Positions 16,385 to 25,556 of a stretch of DNA of 50,179 nt are shown here, piece after piece. The stretch is from Halapricum hydrolyticum (GTDB lineage Archaea; Halobacteriota; Halobacteria; Halobacteriales; Haloarculaceae): positions 1 to 50,179 of the forward strand of contig JAOPKD010000021.1 in assembly GCA_025517565.1 (NCBI GenBank). The letters are read 5' to 3'. The number at the start of each line of letters is the position of its first letter. Position 1 is the first letter of the stretch. The position numbers were made by a program, and so were the translations under genes. The notes under the pieces are model-generated. The model did not search any database, was not told where the DNA came from, and worked only from the letters and a program-made list of their open reading frames with translations.

Positions 16385-18054
16385 CACTCCGGTATCGAAA
16401 GTATCGGAAATTCTATAGATACGGTCATACCGTTCGGATCGTCGGCGTCGAAAGTAACGTTCCCGCCAGCTAATTCAGTGCCCCAGATTATCAGCGCGAG
16501 CCCGAGTCCGGACCCATGTTTCAGTGGCGTTTCCGTCCCGTCGTTCAACAAGGCGAGTTCTTCGTCGTTGATACCCGGGCCGTTGTCCGCGACGGCGACC
16601 TCAACCGTGTTGTCTCCGCATTCGACGTCGACCCACACCTCTGGTTCGGGGTTCGTGTTGTGCTCAAGGGCGTTCTCGACGGCGTTCTTGAACACGTCGT
16701 CGAAAATGCTGTCGACGTAGATCTGGGCCTCACAGCCGTTGTAATGGATCGAGGCTTCCGGGAACGCTGTCTCCATCTCGTTCAGGCATTCCCGGATCGT
16801 AACCTCGAACCGGATCGGCCGGAATTCCGTCCGTCCGCGCTTGAAGACGTCGAGGACCGTCCGGATCCGGTCGCTGAACTCGTTGATCTCTAGCAGGTTC
16901 TCCTCGGCTTTGGCTGCGTGTTCGTCGCTGTTGTGCTCTCTCAGGTATTCGATCTGGCTGAGGATCACTTGCGTGCTGGTCCGGACGTTGTGCCGGAACA
17001 CCCGGTTGAGGACTTCGAGTCGCTGCTGCTGTCGAAGGTACTCACTGATGTCGTGCAGGCTGAGGACGCGCCCGATGGTCCGGCCACGGGTATCACGTAT
17101 CTCACTCACCGAAACGTCGAGACTGACCGAACCACCGTCGGGTCGCAGGAGGGTGCGGTCGGATTGGGTCTCGTCCAGATCCTCCAGCTGCGGGATCGCA
17201 TCATCGACCGGCCGTCCGAGCAAGTCAAACGGCGTGGATCCGAGTGCGTCCGCTGCTTGCTCGTTGATATCTATGACGTGGTTGTCCATGTCCAATATGA
17301 CGAGCCCGTCTTCAATCTGGTCGAACAGTAACCGTCGAGCAGGTCGAATGGGAGCCGGGTTCGTCCCAAGGAGTCGAAACCGCGTGAGTGCCCCCAGAAA
17401 CAGGACTGCCGAGAGCGAGAACGCGATCGGCGTGGGATCGATACCACTCGTGGGCAGGGCGCCCAGCAGGTGTAACACGTTGGTCGTCCAGGGGACAGCA
17501 AGGCCGGTCAGCAGTGCAATACTCTGTGCCTGGAAAATCGATAGGTCGCTCGAAACGAACGACAGCAGCGGGATCGCGCCCAGCAAACCTAACAGGTACG
17601 TGTAGTACGCGGTGACCCAGAACCAGGGACCGGGTGTGCGATCGATGACTGACTCTCCTCCGTAGTCGACGAGAGTCGACTCAGCGTACATCAGGTGATG
17701 GAACTCGTTAGTCAGGCCGAACAGGATAGTGAGCGCTGGGATGATCAGCGCAAGCAGGACGTACCGCCGCTGGAGATACTTGCTGTATCCCGTGTAGGAC
17801 AGCGAAAAGAACAGCCACGCGACAGGCAGGATGGCGACACCGACCCACGTGATGTCGGTCCAGAATATCTTTTCCTGGATGCTCGTCGCGTTCACCCGAA
17901 ACAGCAGCGTCGACGACCACCAGCACTGTCCCGCCAAGAGTAACGCCAGCGAAACGGCTCCAGGTTTCGGGCGTTCCCTCCAGGCCAGCAGACTGCCCGT
18001 GAACCCGACGGCAATCGTCACTACCAATATCGCCCGCATGACCAGGATTGACAT
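16384..18054 (-). CDS. Sensor histidine kinase with 7TM input and PAS domain
   Basis: A 556-residue protein. Seven membrane segments fill about 5-225 (the N-terminal 7TM histidine-kinase domain). A PAS domain follows at about 235-335 (LVILDMDNHVIDINEQ). The phospho-acceptor helix has H355 in LNRVFRHNVRTS, and the ATPase has N box FKNAVENALEHN at 455-466, G1 VADNGPGI at 488-495 and G2 HGSGLGLAL at 513-521. No receiver domain or response regulator is adjacent, so its partner is elsewhere. It lies downstream of the parA pair, 28 bases after the small gene at 18083, and may be co-transcribed. Confidence 0.92.
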   Translation of the reverse strand: MSILVMRAILVVTIAVGFTGSLLAWRERPKPGAVSLALLLAGQCWWSSTLLFRVNATSIQEKIFWTDITWVGVAILPVAWLFFSLSYTGYSKYLQRRYVLLALIIPALTILFGLTNEFHHLMYAESTLVDYGGESVIDRTPGPWFWVTAYYTYLLGLLGAIPLLSFVSSDLSIFQAQSIALLTGLAVPWTTNVLHLLGALPTSGIDPTPIAFSLSAVLFLGALTRFRLLGTNPAPIRPARRLLFDQIEDGLVILDMDNHVIDINEQAADALGSTPFDLLGRPVDDAIPQLEDLDETQSDRTLLRPDGGSVSLDVSVSEIRDTRGRTIGRVLSLHDISEYLRQQQRLEVLNRVFRHNVRTSTQVILSQIEYLREHNSDEHAAKAEENLLEINEFSDRIRTVLDVFKRGRTEFRPIRFEVTIRECLNEMETAFPEASIHYNGCEAQIYVDSIFDDVFKNAVENALEHNTNPEPEVWVDVECGDNTVEVAVADNGPGINDEELALLNDGTETPLKHGSGLGLALIIWGTELAGGNVTFDADDPNGMTVSIEFPILSIPE

Positions 18055-18082
18055 GGTATTGATCCCCCGTATTATGCCCGTT

Positions 18083-18481
18083 TTACTCGTACAGTTGCTC
18101 CAGATGTGATCGTATCTCGGACGTACTCATCCCGTTGAGAGTATCCAGCCCGTACTGGACGACCAGCGGATAGAAGTGGCGGTTCTTCTCGAACTCTTCG
18201 TCGTGCTCGAACTCGTATTCCGCCTTCAAAACGTTGTACAGCCGCCGTAGTTCCTTCGTCTGGAACTCAGGCAGGTACATGTACGTCCCGATCTGTTCTT
18301 CTTTGATCGAAACCGAGTCGTCCACAGCAGACTCCGGGTCGTCGCTCGTTGCGTTCGACGAGGCTACTTGCTCTTCCGTCCCCCGGTTTCCCGATGCCGG
18401 GGAGGGTTGTCGGTTCGATTCGACGTTCTCGGTCGACCGCTTGCGGCGCTTGCGAAGCCGTTCGGACCGGTCGTCAGTCAT
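18083..18481 (-). CDS. ParA-partner-like small protein
   Basis: A 132-residue protein. The N-terminal 60 residues are hydrophilic and low in complexity, with a basic start (RSERLRKRRKRS). The C-terminal folded part (GTYMYLPEFQTKELRRLYNV, then FYPLVVQYGLDTLNGMSTSE) resembles the small proteins that follow parA on haloarchaeal plasmids. These are thought to be DNA-binding partners. It overlaps parA by eight bases, so the two are translationally coupled. The role is inferred from context. Confidence 0.7.
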   Translation of the reverse strand: MTDDRSERLRKRRKRSTENVESNRQPSPASGNRGTEEQVASSNATSDDPESAVDDSVSIKEEQIGTYMYLPEFQTKELRRLYNVLKAEYEFEHDEEFEKNRHFYPLVVQYGLDTLNGMSTSEIRSHLEQLYE

Positions 18482-19271
18482 GGCTTACTCTCCGTCGGCG
18501 GAACTGTTCGTCCAGGCCGCGTGCGATCTCCCGGAACGAGGGCAACTGGTCACACTCCGGAGCCTCGGCGAAGAGCGACGTACCGTTGGTCATGGCACGC
18601 TGTACCGCTGCGCGTTCTCTGACTTTCCAGACCGGCGTATCGTCGAACGCGTCCTCTATCCACGCGACCATCTCGCGTGCCTGGTTTTTCCGCACGTCTA
18701 TTCGGTTGATGACGACCCCGCGCTCCCGGATGCGGATATCGTAGTCTTTCTCCAGGGCGGAAACGTGATCGAACAGCAGCTCGAAGGCCCGCTTGCTCGT
18801 GGTCTCTGCCAGTGCCGGGATGAGCATGTTCTGTGCTGCGTACAGTGCGTTGTCCATGAGGTTCCCGAGGAAGGGCGGACAGTCGATGATGACGTAGTCG
18901 TACTCGTGGTCGACGTGTTCGAGTGTCAGCGACAGCTGTTGTCCTGACCGTCGAGAGAGCGTGAGTTCTGGTTCGATCGCCGTCATGTCGATGTTCGACG
19001 GGATGACGTCCATCTCTTCGTGTTCTCTCACCAGGTCGACCACGTGGTGTCGCTTCTCGGCGTCGCTCAAGACGTCGAACAGCGACGGCGGACCCTCGTC
19101 GTAGACGTCCCGCATGCCGAGATTCTCCGTCGCGTTCCCCTGTGGATCCAGATCGACGAAAAGGACATCGTGCCCCCTGTCGTTCAGTGCTCCGGCGACG
19201 TTGATCGCGACAGCGGTCTTTCCAACACCCCCTTTTTGATTGCTTACGGCAATTCGGACCGTATCTCCCAT
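18474..19271 (-). CDS. parA: ParA-type partition ATPase
   Basis: A 265-residue MinD/ParA ATPase. The deviant Walker A KGGVGKT is at 13-19, the A' motif LFVDLDPQGNAT is at about 37-48, and Walker B is in YDYVIIDCPP. Such proteins segregate plasmids or position cargo. Here it lies among chromosomal genes with no replication gene nearby, so it may be a plasmid relic, an orphan positioning system, or part of a signalling group with the kinase downstream. The direct repeat just before its start suggests self-regulation. Confidence 0.9.
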   Translation of the reverse strand: MGDTVRIAVSNQKGGVGKTAVAINVAGALNDRGHDVLFVDLDPQGNATENLGMRDVYDEGPPSLFDVLSDAEKRHHVVDLVREHEEMDVIPSNIDMTAIEPELTLSRRSGQQLSLTLEHVDHEYDYVIIDCPPFLGNLMDNALYAAQNMLIPALAETTSKRAFELLFDHVSALEKDYDIRIRERGVVINRIDVRKNQAREMVAWIEDAFDDTPVWKVRERAAVQRAMTNGTSLFAEAPECDQLPSFREIARGLDEQFRRRRVSHD

Positions 19272-19308
19272 ACAAACTGTACAAACGTGAGTGTGGTACT
19301 TAATATCA
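19271..19308 (-). promoter_or_regulatory. parA promoter with paired heptamers
   Basis: On the minus strand a TATA-like element (TTAATATCA in plus orientation, 19300-19308) precedes two direct copies of GTTTGTA (plus strand TACAAAC at 19271-19277 and 19280-19286) that abut the start codon. A repressor bound there would block the transcript start. Confidence 0.4.
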
Positions 19309-19357
19309 CGTCAGACTACTGTCAACCACCGATTAGATGGATTACATAAATTAGTGA

Positions 19358-19369
19358 GTGTCATGACAC
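19358..19369. promoter_or_regulatory. Perfect 12-bp palindrome in the parA upstream region
   Basis: GTGTCATGACAC is its own reverse complement, a form typical of operator sites. It lies in the 308-base gene-free stretch 19272-19579 between parA and the aldo/keto reductase, where I see no coding signal. Confidence 0.35.
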
Positions 19370-19579
19370 GATTTAGCATAGCTGGCTCTACAAGAAGTGA
19401 AACGTGCTCGCAGAGTCGGGGATCCCGGCTGGCAAGGGTCTGTCCGGGCGGCAGCCCTGTTTTGATCGTTTGGCTCTCAAAGACGTCCGAACGCGCTCGG
19501 AGGAGTGCCAAACAGCGCTGAGAGCATCCAATCCCCTTGCGCCGATCAGCGAGCAGATCGGTGTCGTTGGCGGGACGGA

Positions 19580-20569
19580 TCAGATCCCTTCGAGCGGCGA
19601 GTCCTTCGACTCGGCCAGGCGCTCGAACTGCTCGCTGCTCAGTTCGACGGTGGCCGCTCCGAGGTTCTCTTCGAGCTGGTCGACAGTTCGTGCGCCGACG
19701 ATCGGTGCCGCAATCCCCTGGTGGTGCATCAGCCAGGCCAGGCTGACCTGAGCGGGGGTGGCGTCGACTTCCTCGGCGACCGCCCGGACCTCGTCGACGA
19801 CCTGGAAGTTCTCCTCGGTGAGATAGTAGTCCTCCCAGCCCTCGTCCTCGGAGGCCGTCGAGTCTTCGGGCATGTCGTCGCGGCTGTACTTGCCCGTCAG
19901 AACGCCCTGGCCGAGCGGGCTCCAGGGGACGAGTTCGATCCCGTAGTCGGCACACATATCCAGGTAGGTGTCTTCGACCTCGCGGTTGACGAGATTATAC
20001 CGCGGCTGGGAGACGGTGAAGGGTTCGAACCCGTGGCGTTTCGCGATCTCGTTGGCCTTGGCGATATGCCAGGCGTCGGGAACGTGCGTCGAGGCCCCGA
20101 GGAAGTTGACTTTCCCGTCCTCGACGACGCCGTTGAGCGTGCGCATCAACTGCTCGGCCGGCGTGGCACCGTCCCAGCGGTGGATGTACAGGACGTCGAG
20201 ATAGTCCGTCCCGAGACGGTCGAGGATCGCGTCGACCTGCCGGCGGACGTGCGTCCGGGAGAGCCCGCTAAAGTTGGGGTTGTCCTCACGGGTCGGCCAG
20301 TAGACTTTCGAGGCGATGACGTACTCGCTGCGGTCGCGCTGGGCGAGCCAGTTGCCGATCCAGCGCTCGCTGTCGCCGTCGCCGTAGATGTCGGCGGTGT
20401 CGATGAACCGCCCGCCCCACTCCTCGTAGGCGTCGAGCAGCTCGTAGGCCCGCTCTTCGGGGATCTCGATCGAATCCTGGTCAGTCTTGCGCCCGAACCG
20501 CCAGGTCCCGAACGCGAGTTCGCTCACCTGTAGACCGGTGCGTCCCAGCGGGACGTATCCGAGTTCCAT
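19580..20569 (-). CDS. Aldo/keto reductase
   Basis: A 329-residue NADPH-dependent oxidoreductase of the aldo/keto reductase TIM-barrel family. The catalytic tetrad is visible as Asp and Tyr in FIDTADIYGDGDSE, Lys in YVIASKVYW and His in LDVLYIHRWD. The C-terminal cofactor part has AAPIVGARTVDQLEENL. The subfamily resembles general-stress or sugar-aldehyde reductases (YajO/Tas-like); the substrate is unknown. It reads away from the flavoprotein gene at 20784. Confidence 0.92.
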   Translation of the reverse strand: MELGYVPLGRTGLQVSELAFGTWRFGRKTDQDSIEIPEERAYELLDAYEEWGGRFIDTADIYGDGDSERWIGNWLAQRDRSEYVIASKVYWPTREDNPNFSGLSRTHVRRQVDAILDRLGTDYLDVLYIHRWDGATPAEQLMRTLNGVVEDGKVNFLGASTHVPDAWHIAKANEIAKRHGFEPFTVSQPRYNLVNREVEDTYLDMCADYGIELVPWSPLGQGVLTGKYSRDDMPEDSTASEDEGWEDYYLTEENFQVVDEVRAVAEEVDATPAQVSLAWLMHHQGIAAPIVGARTVDQLEENLGAATVELSSEQFERLAESKDSPLEGI

Positions 20570-20657
20570 GTCCGAAACGGGGGCGGGGGACGCTTGAAAT
20601 TACCGTCATTTTTCCGTCATTCTGCCTGTCGAATCCACAGACAGGCACACGTACAGC

Positions 20658-20699
20658 CACAGTGAGTACTGACACTCACACAGTGAGTACTGACACTCA
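20658..20699. promoter_or_regulatory. Two exact 21-bp tandem repeats, probable operator
   Basis: Two adjacent identical 21-bp units (20658-20678 and 20679-20699) each carry GTGAGT-ACTGAC-ACTCAC, an inverted repeat with a 6-base spacer. They lie in the divergent promoter region between the aldo/keto reductase and the flavoprotein, 85 bases before the latter's start. A dimeric regulator binding side by side is likely. Confidence 0.55.
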
Positions 20700-20783
20700 C
20701 ATTTGTCCCGTCACGTAACTGTTCAATATTACGTCGTCTAGAAGTGGAAAGCGTTATCAATTCCTGTCTATGTTGAATAGTTA

Positions 20784-22016
20784 ATGTCCGACCGCTTCGA
20801 CGTGGTTGTCGCCGGGGCCGGTCCGGCCGGCGCCCAATGTGCACGCGACGTCGCCGCGAGGGGGTACGACGTCGTCGTGCTGGAGACCGAGCCGGAGTCA
20901 GAGTTCCCTCGGCAGAGCAACAAGTCGACCGGCGGGACGTTCCCGTCGATGCTCACCGCATTCAACGTCCCGGACGACGTCGTGATGCAGTTCACCGACA
21001 GCGTCGTCCTCGAATCGCCCAACCACCACTTCGAACAACCGCAGGCAGGTGCCGTCCTGGAGTTCGCCGACTTCAAACAATTCCTCGTCGAGGACGGCCG
21101 CGAGAAGGGCGCAGAGTATCGTTTCGACGCCCGGGTGTCCGGGCCCGTCATGGACGACGGGGAGATCGTCGGCGTCGAGTACAACGGCGATCACGAAGTG
21201 TACGGCGATATCGTGATCGACGCGACCGGGCCGGCGGCCCCGCTTGCCAAGGCACTAGGTGTCAGTGACCTGCAGCGCGAGAAGCAGGCGATCGGGATCG
21301 AACGGGAGTTCGAGGGCGTCGATCTCGACCCTCCCGACTACGCCGACCTCAACGACGCGATGATGCTCCGGCTCGATCACGAGTACGCGCCCGGCGGCTA
21401 TTCCTGGATCTTCCACACCGGCGAGGACACCGCCAAGGTCGGGGTCTGCTACATCCAAAACGAGCAGTATCAGCAATATGCCAGCGGTGACCGAACGATC
21501 GACGGCTATCTACAACACTGGGTCGAAACCGACCCCCGGTTCGAAGACGCCGAACCCATCGAGGGCAAGCAACACCGCGGGTCGGCCCACATCCAGTCGC
21601 CCGGGAGCCTGAGCACGGACAACTTCATGGCGATCGGCGACACCGTGCCGACGATCGACCCGCTGTGGGGCGAAGGAATCAACAAGGGGATGCAATCCGC
21701 CCGGGCTGCCGCGATCACGGTCGATCACTGTCTCACGCCCGATAAGCGAGACACCTCCGCCGACAACATCTCCGTCTACGACGATCTCTGGCACGAGACC
21801 GTCGCCCCGAAGATGGATTCGCGGCTGTTCATGACCGAGTTGATGTACTTCGCCCCCAACGAGCGCTACGACCGGTTCATGAAGGACCTCGATCGGCTCG
21901 ATCTGCAGACGATGCGCCGGGCCAACGAGGGCAGCTGGCGTGCGATCTCGAAGCTCATCCATCTCGACGACGTTCCGCTGCTGGCGAGGTTCGCCAGCCA
22001 CTACCTGCGGACGTAG
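20784..22016 (+). CDS. Geranylgeranyl-reductase-like flavoprotein
   Basis: A 410-residue FAD-dependent oxidoreductase. The Rossmann start VVVAGAGPAGAQCARDVAARG binds FAD, and the second FAD motif is FMAIGDTVPTIDPLWGEGIN at about 275-294. Overall it resembles the digeranylgeranylglycerophospholipid reductase/FixC family, which saturates archaeal isoprenoid lipids. The usual active-site sequence of true lipid reductases is not obvious, so the substrate is open. The tandem operator upstream suggests regulation by a dedicated repressor. Confidence 0.8.
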   Translation: MSDRFDVVVAGAGPAGAQCARDVAARGYDVVVLETEPESEFPRQSNKSTGGTFPSMLTAFNVPDDVVMQFTDSVVLESPNHHFEQPQAGAVLEFADFKQFLVEDGREKGAEYRFDARVSGPVMDDGEIVGVEYNGDHEVYGDIVIDATGPAAPLAKALGVSDLQREKQAIGIEREFEGVDLDPPDYADLNDAMMLRLDHEYAPGGYSWIFHTGEDTAKVGVCYIQNEQYQQYASGDRTIDGYLQHWVETDPRFEDAEPIEGKQHRGSAHIQSPGSLSTDNFMAIGDTVPTIDPLWGEGINKGMQSARAAAITVDHCLTPDKRDTSADNISVYDDLWHETVAPKMDSRLFMTELMYFAPNERYDRFMKDLDRLDLQTMRRANEGSWRAISKLIHLDDVPLLARFASHYLRT

Positions 22017-22056
22017 TGCTTTTCGACAGCCAGGGAACGATCCGCAGCGGCTACCG

Positions 22057-22782
22057 TCAGCGACCAACGGCTGAAGCCGTTGGCTTGTCGGTGGACTCCC
22101 GTTCTGCCGACACGTAGGCGTCGGACGCCACGTCAGTCGCGTTCACGGTCATCGTCCCCGACTTCAGGGCGTACTGACAGAACGCCCCTCCAGCGGGGGA
22201 CTTCTGCCCTCGCTGGTGTTTCAGCGCGAGTTTCCGAGCGATATTCTTCGCCGCGTTGTAGTCGGCGTTGACCGCATACGAACAGTCGAGACACTGGAAC
22301 TGTTGGCCGTCACGGTTTTCTTCCAGCGTACAGCCACACTTCGAGCATTGTTGGCTCGTGTAGGACGGGTCGACTGTTTCGACCACGATGCCAGCCAGTT
22401 CCGCCTTGTGTCCGGTCTGTTCTTGCAGTTCGCTGAACGCCCATTGCTGGAATTTTTTGTCGTCGCTGATACGGTCTCGAATCTGCTCCAAGTCCTCGAA
22501 GGCGATGTGCGTACAGTCGTGGCGCTTGGCTTCGGCAACGATTTCTTTGGAACACTGGTGCAGGTAGTCTTCGCTCCAGCGTCCGAATCTGTCGCCAATG
22601 CGCTGGAAGGTCAGGTGGGCGCTCCGTGTCCCCGTCTGTTGGAGGCTGGCACGTCGCTTCTCGAACTCGCGGCGTTGATGATTGAGGTCGTCAGCGTTCC
22701 CGACGAACGCACCCGTTGAGGTCACTGCAATGTGGTCATCGACGTTGCAGTCCCATCGTGTTAACTTTGGCATCGATTCCAC
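22057..22782 (-). pseudogene. tnpB: TnpB, C-terminal part only
   Basis: About 230 residues of an IS1341-type TnpB. RuvC-I survives as NVDDHIAVTSTGAFVGNADD, RuvC-II is intact (THIAFEDLEQI), the zinc ribbon is CSKCG...CLDCSYA, and RuvC-III is NADYNAAKNIA. The N-terminal half is missing because an IS6 copy begins at residue 10 or so; the frame's first codons are IS6 terminal sequence. The 3' end overlaps the right-end hairpin at 22064-22083. It is probably inactive, although the guide-RNA part remains. Confidence 0.85.
22064..22083. repeat. Right-end hairpin of the truncated tnpB element
   Basis: CCAACGGCT-ga-AGCCGTTGG is a perfect 9-bp stem with a 2-base loop. It overlaps the last codons of tnpB and marks the element's right end and the likely 3' end of its guide RNA. 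Confidence 0.6.
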
Positions 22783-23443
22783 CAGACGGCGAACGCTTTG
22801 AGCCAGGACTCTGCTGTCATCGGCTCGACGTTGCTGAATGTATTTGAAAACGAGGATGTTCGTCGTTTTACCCCACGAAAGACACGTTCGACGCTATTCC
22901 GATTTCCGTGGCGACGGATATGAGATCGGAGTCCGAGTCGCGACAGTGCCGCTTGGAGATGGTCGGCGTCGTCGATGAGAAACGTTGCGTCGTTGATGTC
23001 GTGTTTCTCTTTGAGTTCACGCAGAAACACCTGTGTAAGTCCTGAATTCGTCGTTGGAAACAACCGTACGTGCAGGAATTCGTTGGTCTTGGGATCGACG
23101 GCGGCGTACAGCCAGTAGCGCTCAGTCCCGAGCTGAATTACAGTCTCGTCGAGCGCAACGTAATTCGACGATCTGGTCCCGGTCGGCTGTAGATCGGCTT
23201 TCTGCACCCAGTTGTGGATCGCGGTACGACTGCGTTGGACACCCAACCTCTCAAGGTGTTGTTTGGTATTCGAAAGCGACAATCCAGCCAGATGCAACTG
23301 AATACCCACTTCAACGATCTGCTCGGGTGTCCGCTCTCGCTCCACAAATTCCAAATCGATCCAGTCGCTATCTCCACCGAGGCGGTCGATTTCGGACATG
23401 GAACATTCGAAACACCGACCGCCTCATCCTTATCTTAACACGA
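22756..23443 (-). mobile_element. Complete IS6-family insertion sequence (688 bp)
   Basis: The ends are inverted: TCGTGTTAA at 22756 and TTAACACGA at 23435-23443. They enclose one complete transposase. IS6 elements normally create an 8-bp target duplication; the bases outside (GCAGTCCCA on the left, CGCCCACCA on the right) do not match. That suggests a deletion or recombination after insertion, in line with the loss of the N-terminal half of tnpB. Confidence 0.8.
22761..23399 (-). CDS. IS6-family transposase
   Basis: A 212-residue DDE transposase. The N-terminal helix-turn-helix (LHLAGLSLSNTKQHLERLG) precedes the catalytic residues: D in VALDETVIQL, D in FLIDDADHL and E in RNSVERVFRG. Full length and an undisturbed frame suggest activity. 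The stop codon lies inside the terminal repeat. It is related to the partial copy at 1-432 but not identical. Confidence 0.95.
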   Translation of the reverse strand: MSEIDRLGGDSDWIDLEFVERERTPEQIVEVGIQLHLAGLSLSNTKQHLERLGVQRSRTAIHNWVQKADLQPTGTRSSNYVALDETVIQLGTERYWLYAAVDPKTNEFLHVRLFPTTNSGLTQVFLRELKEKHDINDATFLIDDADHLQAALSRLGLRSHIRRHGNRNSVERVFRGVKRRTSSFSNTFSNVEPMTAESWLKAFAVWWNRCQS

Positions 23444-23444
23444 C

Positions 23445-23515
23445 GCCCACCAGAACGCGAAGCGTTCTGGGGACGGCTAAAGCCGGTGGGCTTCCGCGCT
23501 GTTACCGCTGTGAGC
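23445..23515. repeat. Probable left end of the truncated IS1341-type element
   Basis: GCCCACC (23445-23451) pairs with GGTGGGC (23485-23491) and encloses two smaller hairpins, AGAACGC-gaa-GCGTTCT and CGGCT-aa-AGCCG, forming a three-way junction. The following bases match the solo relic at 15078-15106. The stretch from here to 23670 has no gene. Confidence 0.5.
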
Positions 23516-23670
23516 GTCCGCGCTGATACCGCTGTGATAGTAAATCGTTGGGTACACCAAAAGAAAGCCGCTCGTTCGAAACGCAGTGCGGTTGCGGTGG
23601 CGGTGCGGCAGGTCGGCAGGGAATGCACCCGCTCGCGCCCGACCGGACGCGAGCGGCCTTTTTCCCCAAG

Positions 23671-23735
23671 TTTTTACGCCGGAGTGGTCCGCTGCGCGCC
23701 GACAGGCGCGCATGCGAGACCCGACGGCGTAAAAA
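23671..23735 (-). terminator. Large hairpin behind thsA
   Basis: TTTTTACGCCG (23671-23681) is the exact complement of CGGCGTAAAAA (23725-23735). Inside it is GCGCGCC-gaca-GGCGCGC (23694-23711). It starts seven bases after the thsA stop. It may end or protect the abundant chaperonin transcript. Confidence 0.55.
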
Positions 23736-23741
23736 GTGGGT

Positions 23742-25430
23742 TTACATCGCGCCGCCCATACCGCCCATACCGCCCATGCCACCCATGCCGCCGCCCATGC
23801 CGCCGGGGCCGCCGGCACCGGGTCCGCCTTCGTCCTCGTCGTCGCCAGCGCCGCCCTTGAGATCGCCTGCGGCGATCACGTCGTCGATGCGCAGGATCAT
23901 CACGGCGGCTTCGGTCGCGGACTCGACGGCCTGGGTCTTGACGCGCAGCGGCTCGACCACGCCGTTGTCTTCCATGTCGATGATGTCGCCGGTGTAGGCG
24001 TCCAGCCCGACGGTCGTGTCGCCAGCGTCGTGCTGACTGCGCAGATCGACCAGCGAGTCGATCGGATCGAGGCCGGCGTTCTCCGCGAGGGTGCGCGGGA
24101 TGACGTCGATGGCGTCGGCGAAGGCCTCGACGGCGAGCTGCTCGCGGCCACCGACGGAGTCGGCGTAGTCACGCAGGCCCAGCGCGAGTTCGGCCTCGGG
24201 CGCGCCGCCACCGGGGACGACCTTGCCGTCCTCCAGCGTGACAGCAATGACGCCGAGCGCGTCCTCGACGGCGCGCTCGACCTCGTCGACGACGTGCTCG
24301 GTGCCGCCGCGCAGGACCAGCGTCACGGCCTTGGCGTCTTCGACGTCCTCGACGAAGATGCGCTCGTCGCCGGCGATCTCTTTCTGGGCGACGCTGCCAG
24401 CGAAGCCGAGGTCGTCTTCGGTGATGTCGTCGATGTTCGAGACGATCCGGGCGCCGGTCGAGCGCGAGAGCGCCTTGATGTCGGACTTCTTGGCGCGGCG
24501 CACCGCCAGGATGCCCTCCTGGGCGAGGTAGTGCTGGGCCATGTCGTCGATGCCCTTCTGGCAGAAGACGACGTCGGCGCCAGCGTCGGCGAGCTTGTCG
24601 ACCATCTCCTTGAGTTGCTCCTCTTCCTGATCGAGGAACTGCTGGAGCTGTTCGGGGTCGGAGACGTTGACCTCGGTGTCGAGTTCGGTCTCCTTGACTT
24701 CGATCGCGGTGTCGAGCAGCGCGACGTCGGCGTCCTCGACGCTGTAGGGCATGTTCTCGTGGACGCGCTCCTTGTCCACGATGACGCCCTCGACGAGCTC
24801 GGACTCCTCGATTGCGCCGCCGACGACCGTCTCGACGCTGACGTTGTCCGTGTCGATGCCCTCTTCGTCGGCGACCGACTGGACGGCCTCGACGAGCAGC
24901 TTCGCGAGCGTGTCCTTGGCGGACTCGGCGCCCTTGCCGGTCATCGCGGTCTCAGCGATAGACGCGAGGATCTCGGTGTCGTCCTCGTCGACCTCGATGG
25001 CCATGTCCTCGAGGATCTCCTTGGCCTGCTCGGCAGCCTGGCGATACCCCTGTGCGAGGACCGTTGCGTGGATATCCTGGTCGAGCAGGTCCTCGGCCTT
25101 GGTGAGCAGTTCGCCGCCGATGACGACCGACGTGGTCGTGCCGTCGCCCACTTCGTCCTCCTGCGTCTGGGCGACCTCGACCATCATGTTGGCCGCGGGG
25201 TGCTCGATGTCCATCTCGTCGAGGATGGTCACGCCGTCGTTCGTGACGACGACGTCGCCCGTATCGGAGACGAGCATCTTGTCCATCCCCTTCGGACCGA
25301 GCGTGGTCCGAACGGATTCGGCGACGGCCTTCCCGGCCGTGATGTTCATCGATTGTGCGTCCTTTCCGGATGTCCGCTGGGACTCCTCGGAGAGTACGAT
25401 GAGGGGCTGGTTACCCATCTGTTGAGCCAT
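23742..25430 (-). CDS. thsA: Thermosome (group II chaperonin) subunit, thsA type
   Basis: A 562-residue ATP-driven protein-folding subunit that assembles into double rings. Typical motifs are [48 protein letters not shown] and, in the apical part, [34 protein letters not shown] is the second equatorial ATP-site motif. The C terminus is a long Gly-Met repeat, as in other haloarchaeal ThsA. The start is ATG 25430; the TTG two codons upstream is less likely. It shares its promoter sequence with thsB at 27649. Confidence 0.96.
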   Translation of the reverse strand: MAQQMGNQPLIVLSEESQRTSGKDAQSMNITAGKAVAESVRTTLGPKGMDKMLVSDTGDVVVTNDGVTILDEMDIEHPAANMMVEVAQTQEDEVGDGTTTSVVIGGELLTKAEDLLDQDIHATVLAQGYRQAAEQAKEILEDMAIEVDEDDTEILASIAETAMTGKGAESAKDTLAKLLVEAVQSVADEEGIDTDNVSVETVVGGAIEESELVEGVIVDKERVHENMPYSVEDADVALLDTAIEVKETELDTEVNVSDPEQLQQFLDQEEEQLKEMVDKLADAGADVVFCQKGIDDMAQHYLAQEGILAVRRAKKSDIKALSRSTGARIVSNIDDITEDDLGFAGSVAQKEIAGDERIFVEDVEDAKAVTLVLRGGTEHVVDEVERAVEDALGVIAVTLEDGKVVPGGGAPEAELALGLRDYADSVGGREQLAVEAFADAIDVIPRTLAENAGLDPIDSLVDLRSQHDAGDTTVGLDAYTGDIIDMEDNGVVEPLRVKTQAVESATEAAVMILRIDDVIAAGDLKGGAGDDEDEGGPGAGGPGGMGGGMGGMGGMGGMGGAM

Positions 25431-25437
25431 AGTCAAG

Positions 25438-25463
25438 CGAGGATTGAATGTGATTCTATATAA
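25438..25463 (-). promoter_or_regulatory. thsA core promoter, identical to that of thsB
   Basis: On the minus strand the sequence begins TTATATAGAATCACATTCAA and runs 26 bases to CCTCG. The same 26 bases lie before thsB at 27616-27641. It contains the TATA box and the whole interval to the likely transcript start, eight bases before the ATG. Haloarchaeal chaperonin genes are heat-induced through elements around the TATA box. Confidence 0.8.
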
Positions 25464-25556
25464 GCCTTTCCTTGAGGAACGGAGATCAACACCGCCGAGC
25501 CCGGAGACGGTGGTATGTGAACGAATACCGAGATAGTGTATAAGGACGGCCGAAGA

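Noticed and set aside
20658..20699. Start of a CRISPR array
   Set aside because: Only two units, directly adjacent with no spacers, inside a promoter region.
23738..25463. 575-codon plus frame opposite thsA
   Set aside because: Antisense shadow of a well-conserved chaperonin gene.
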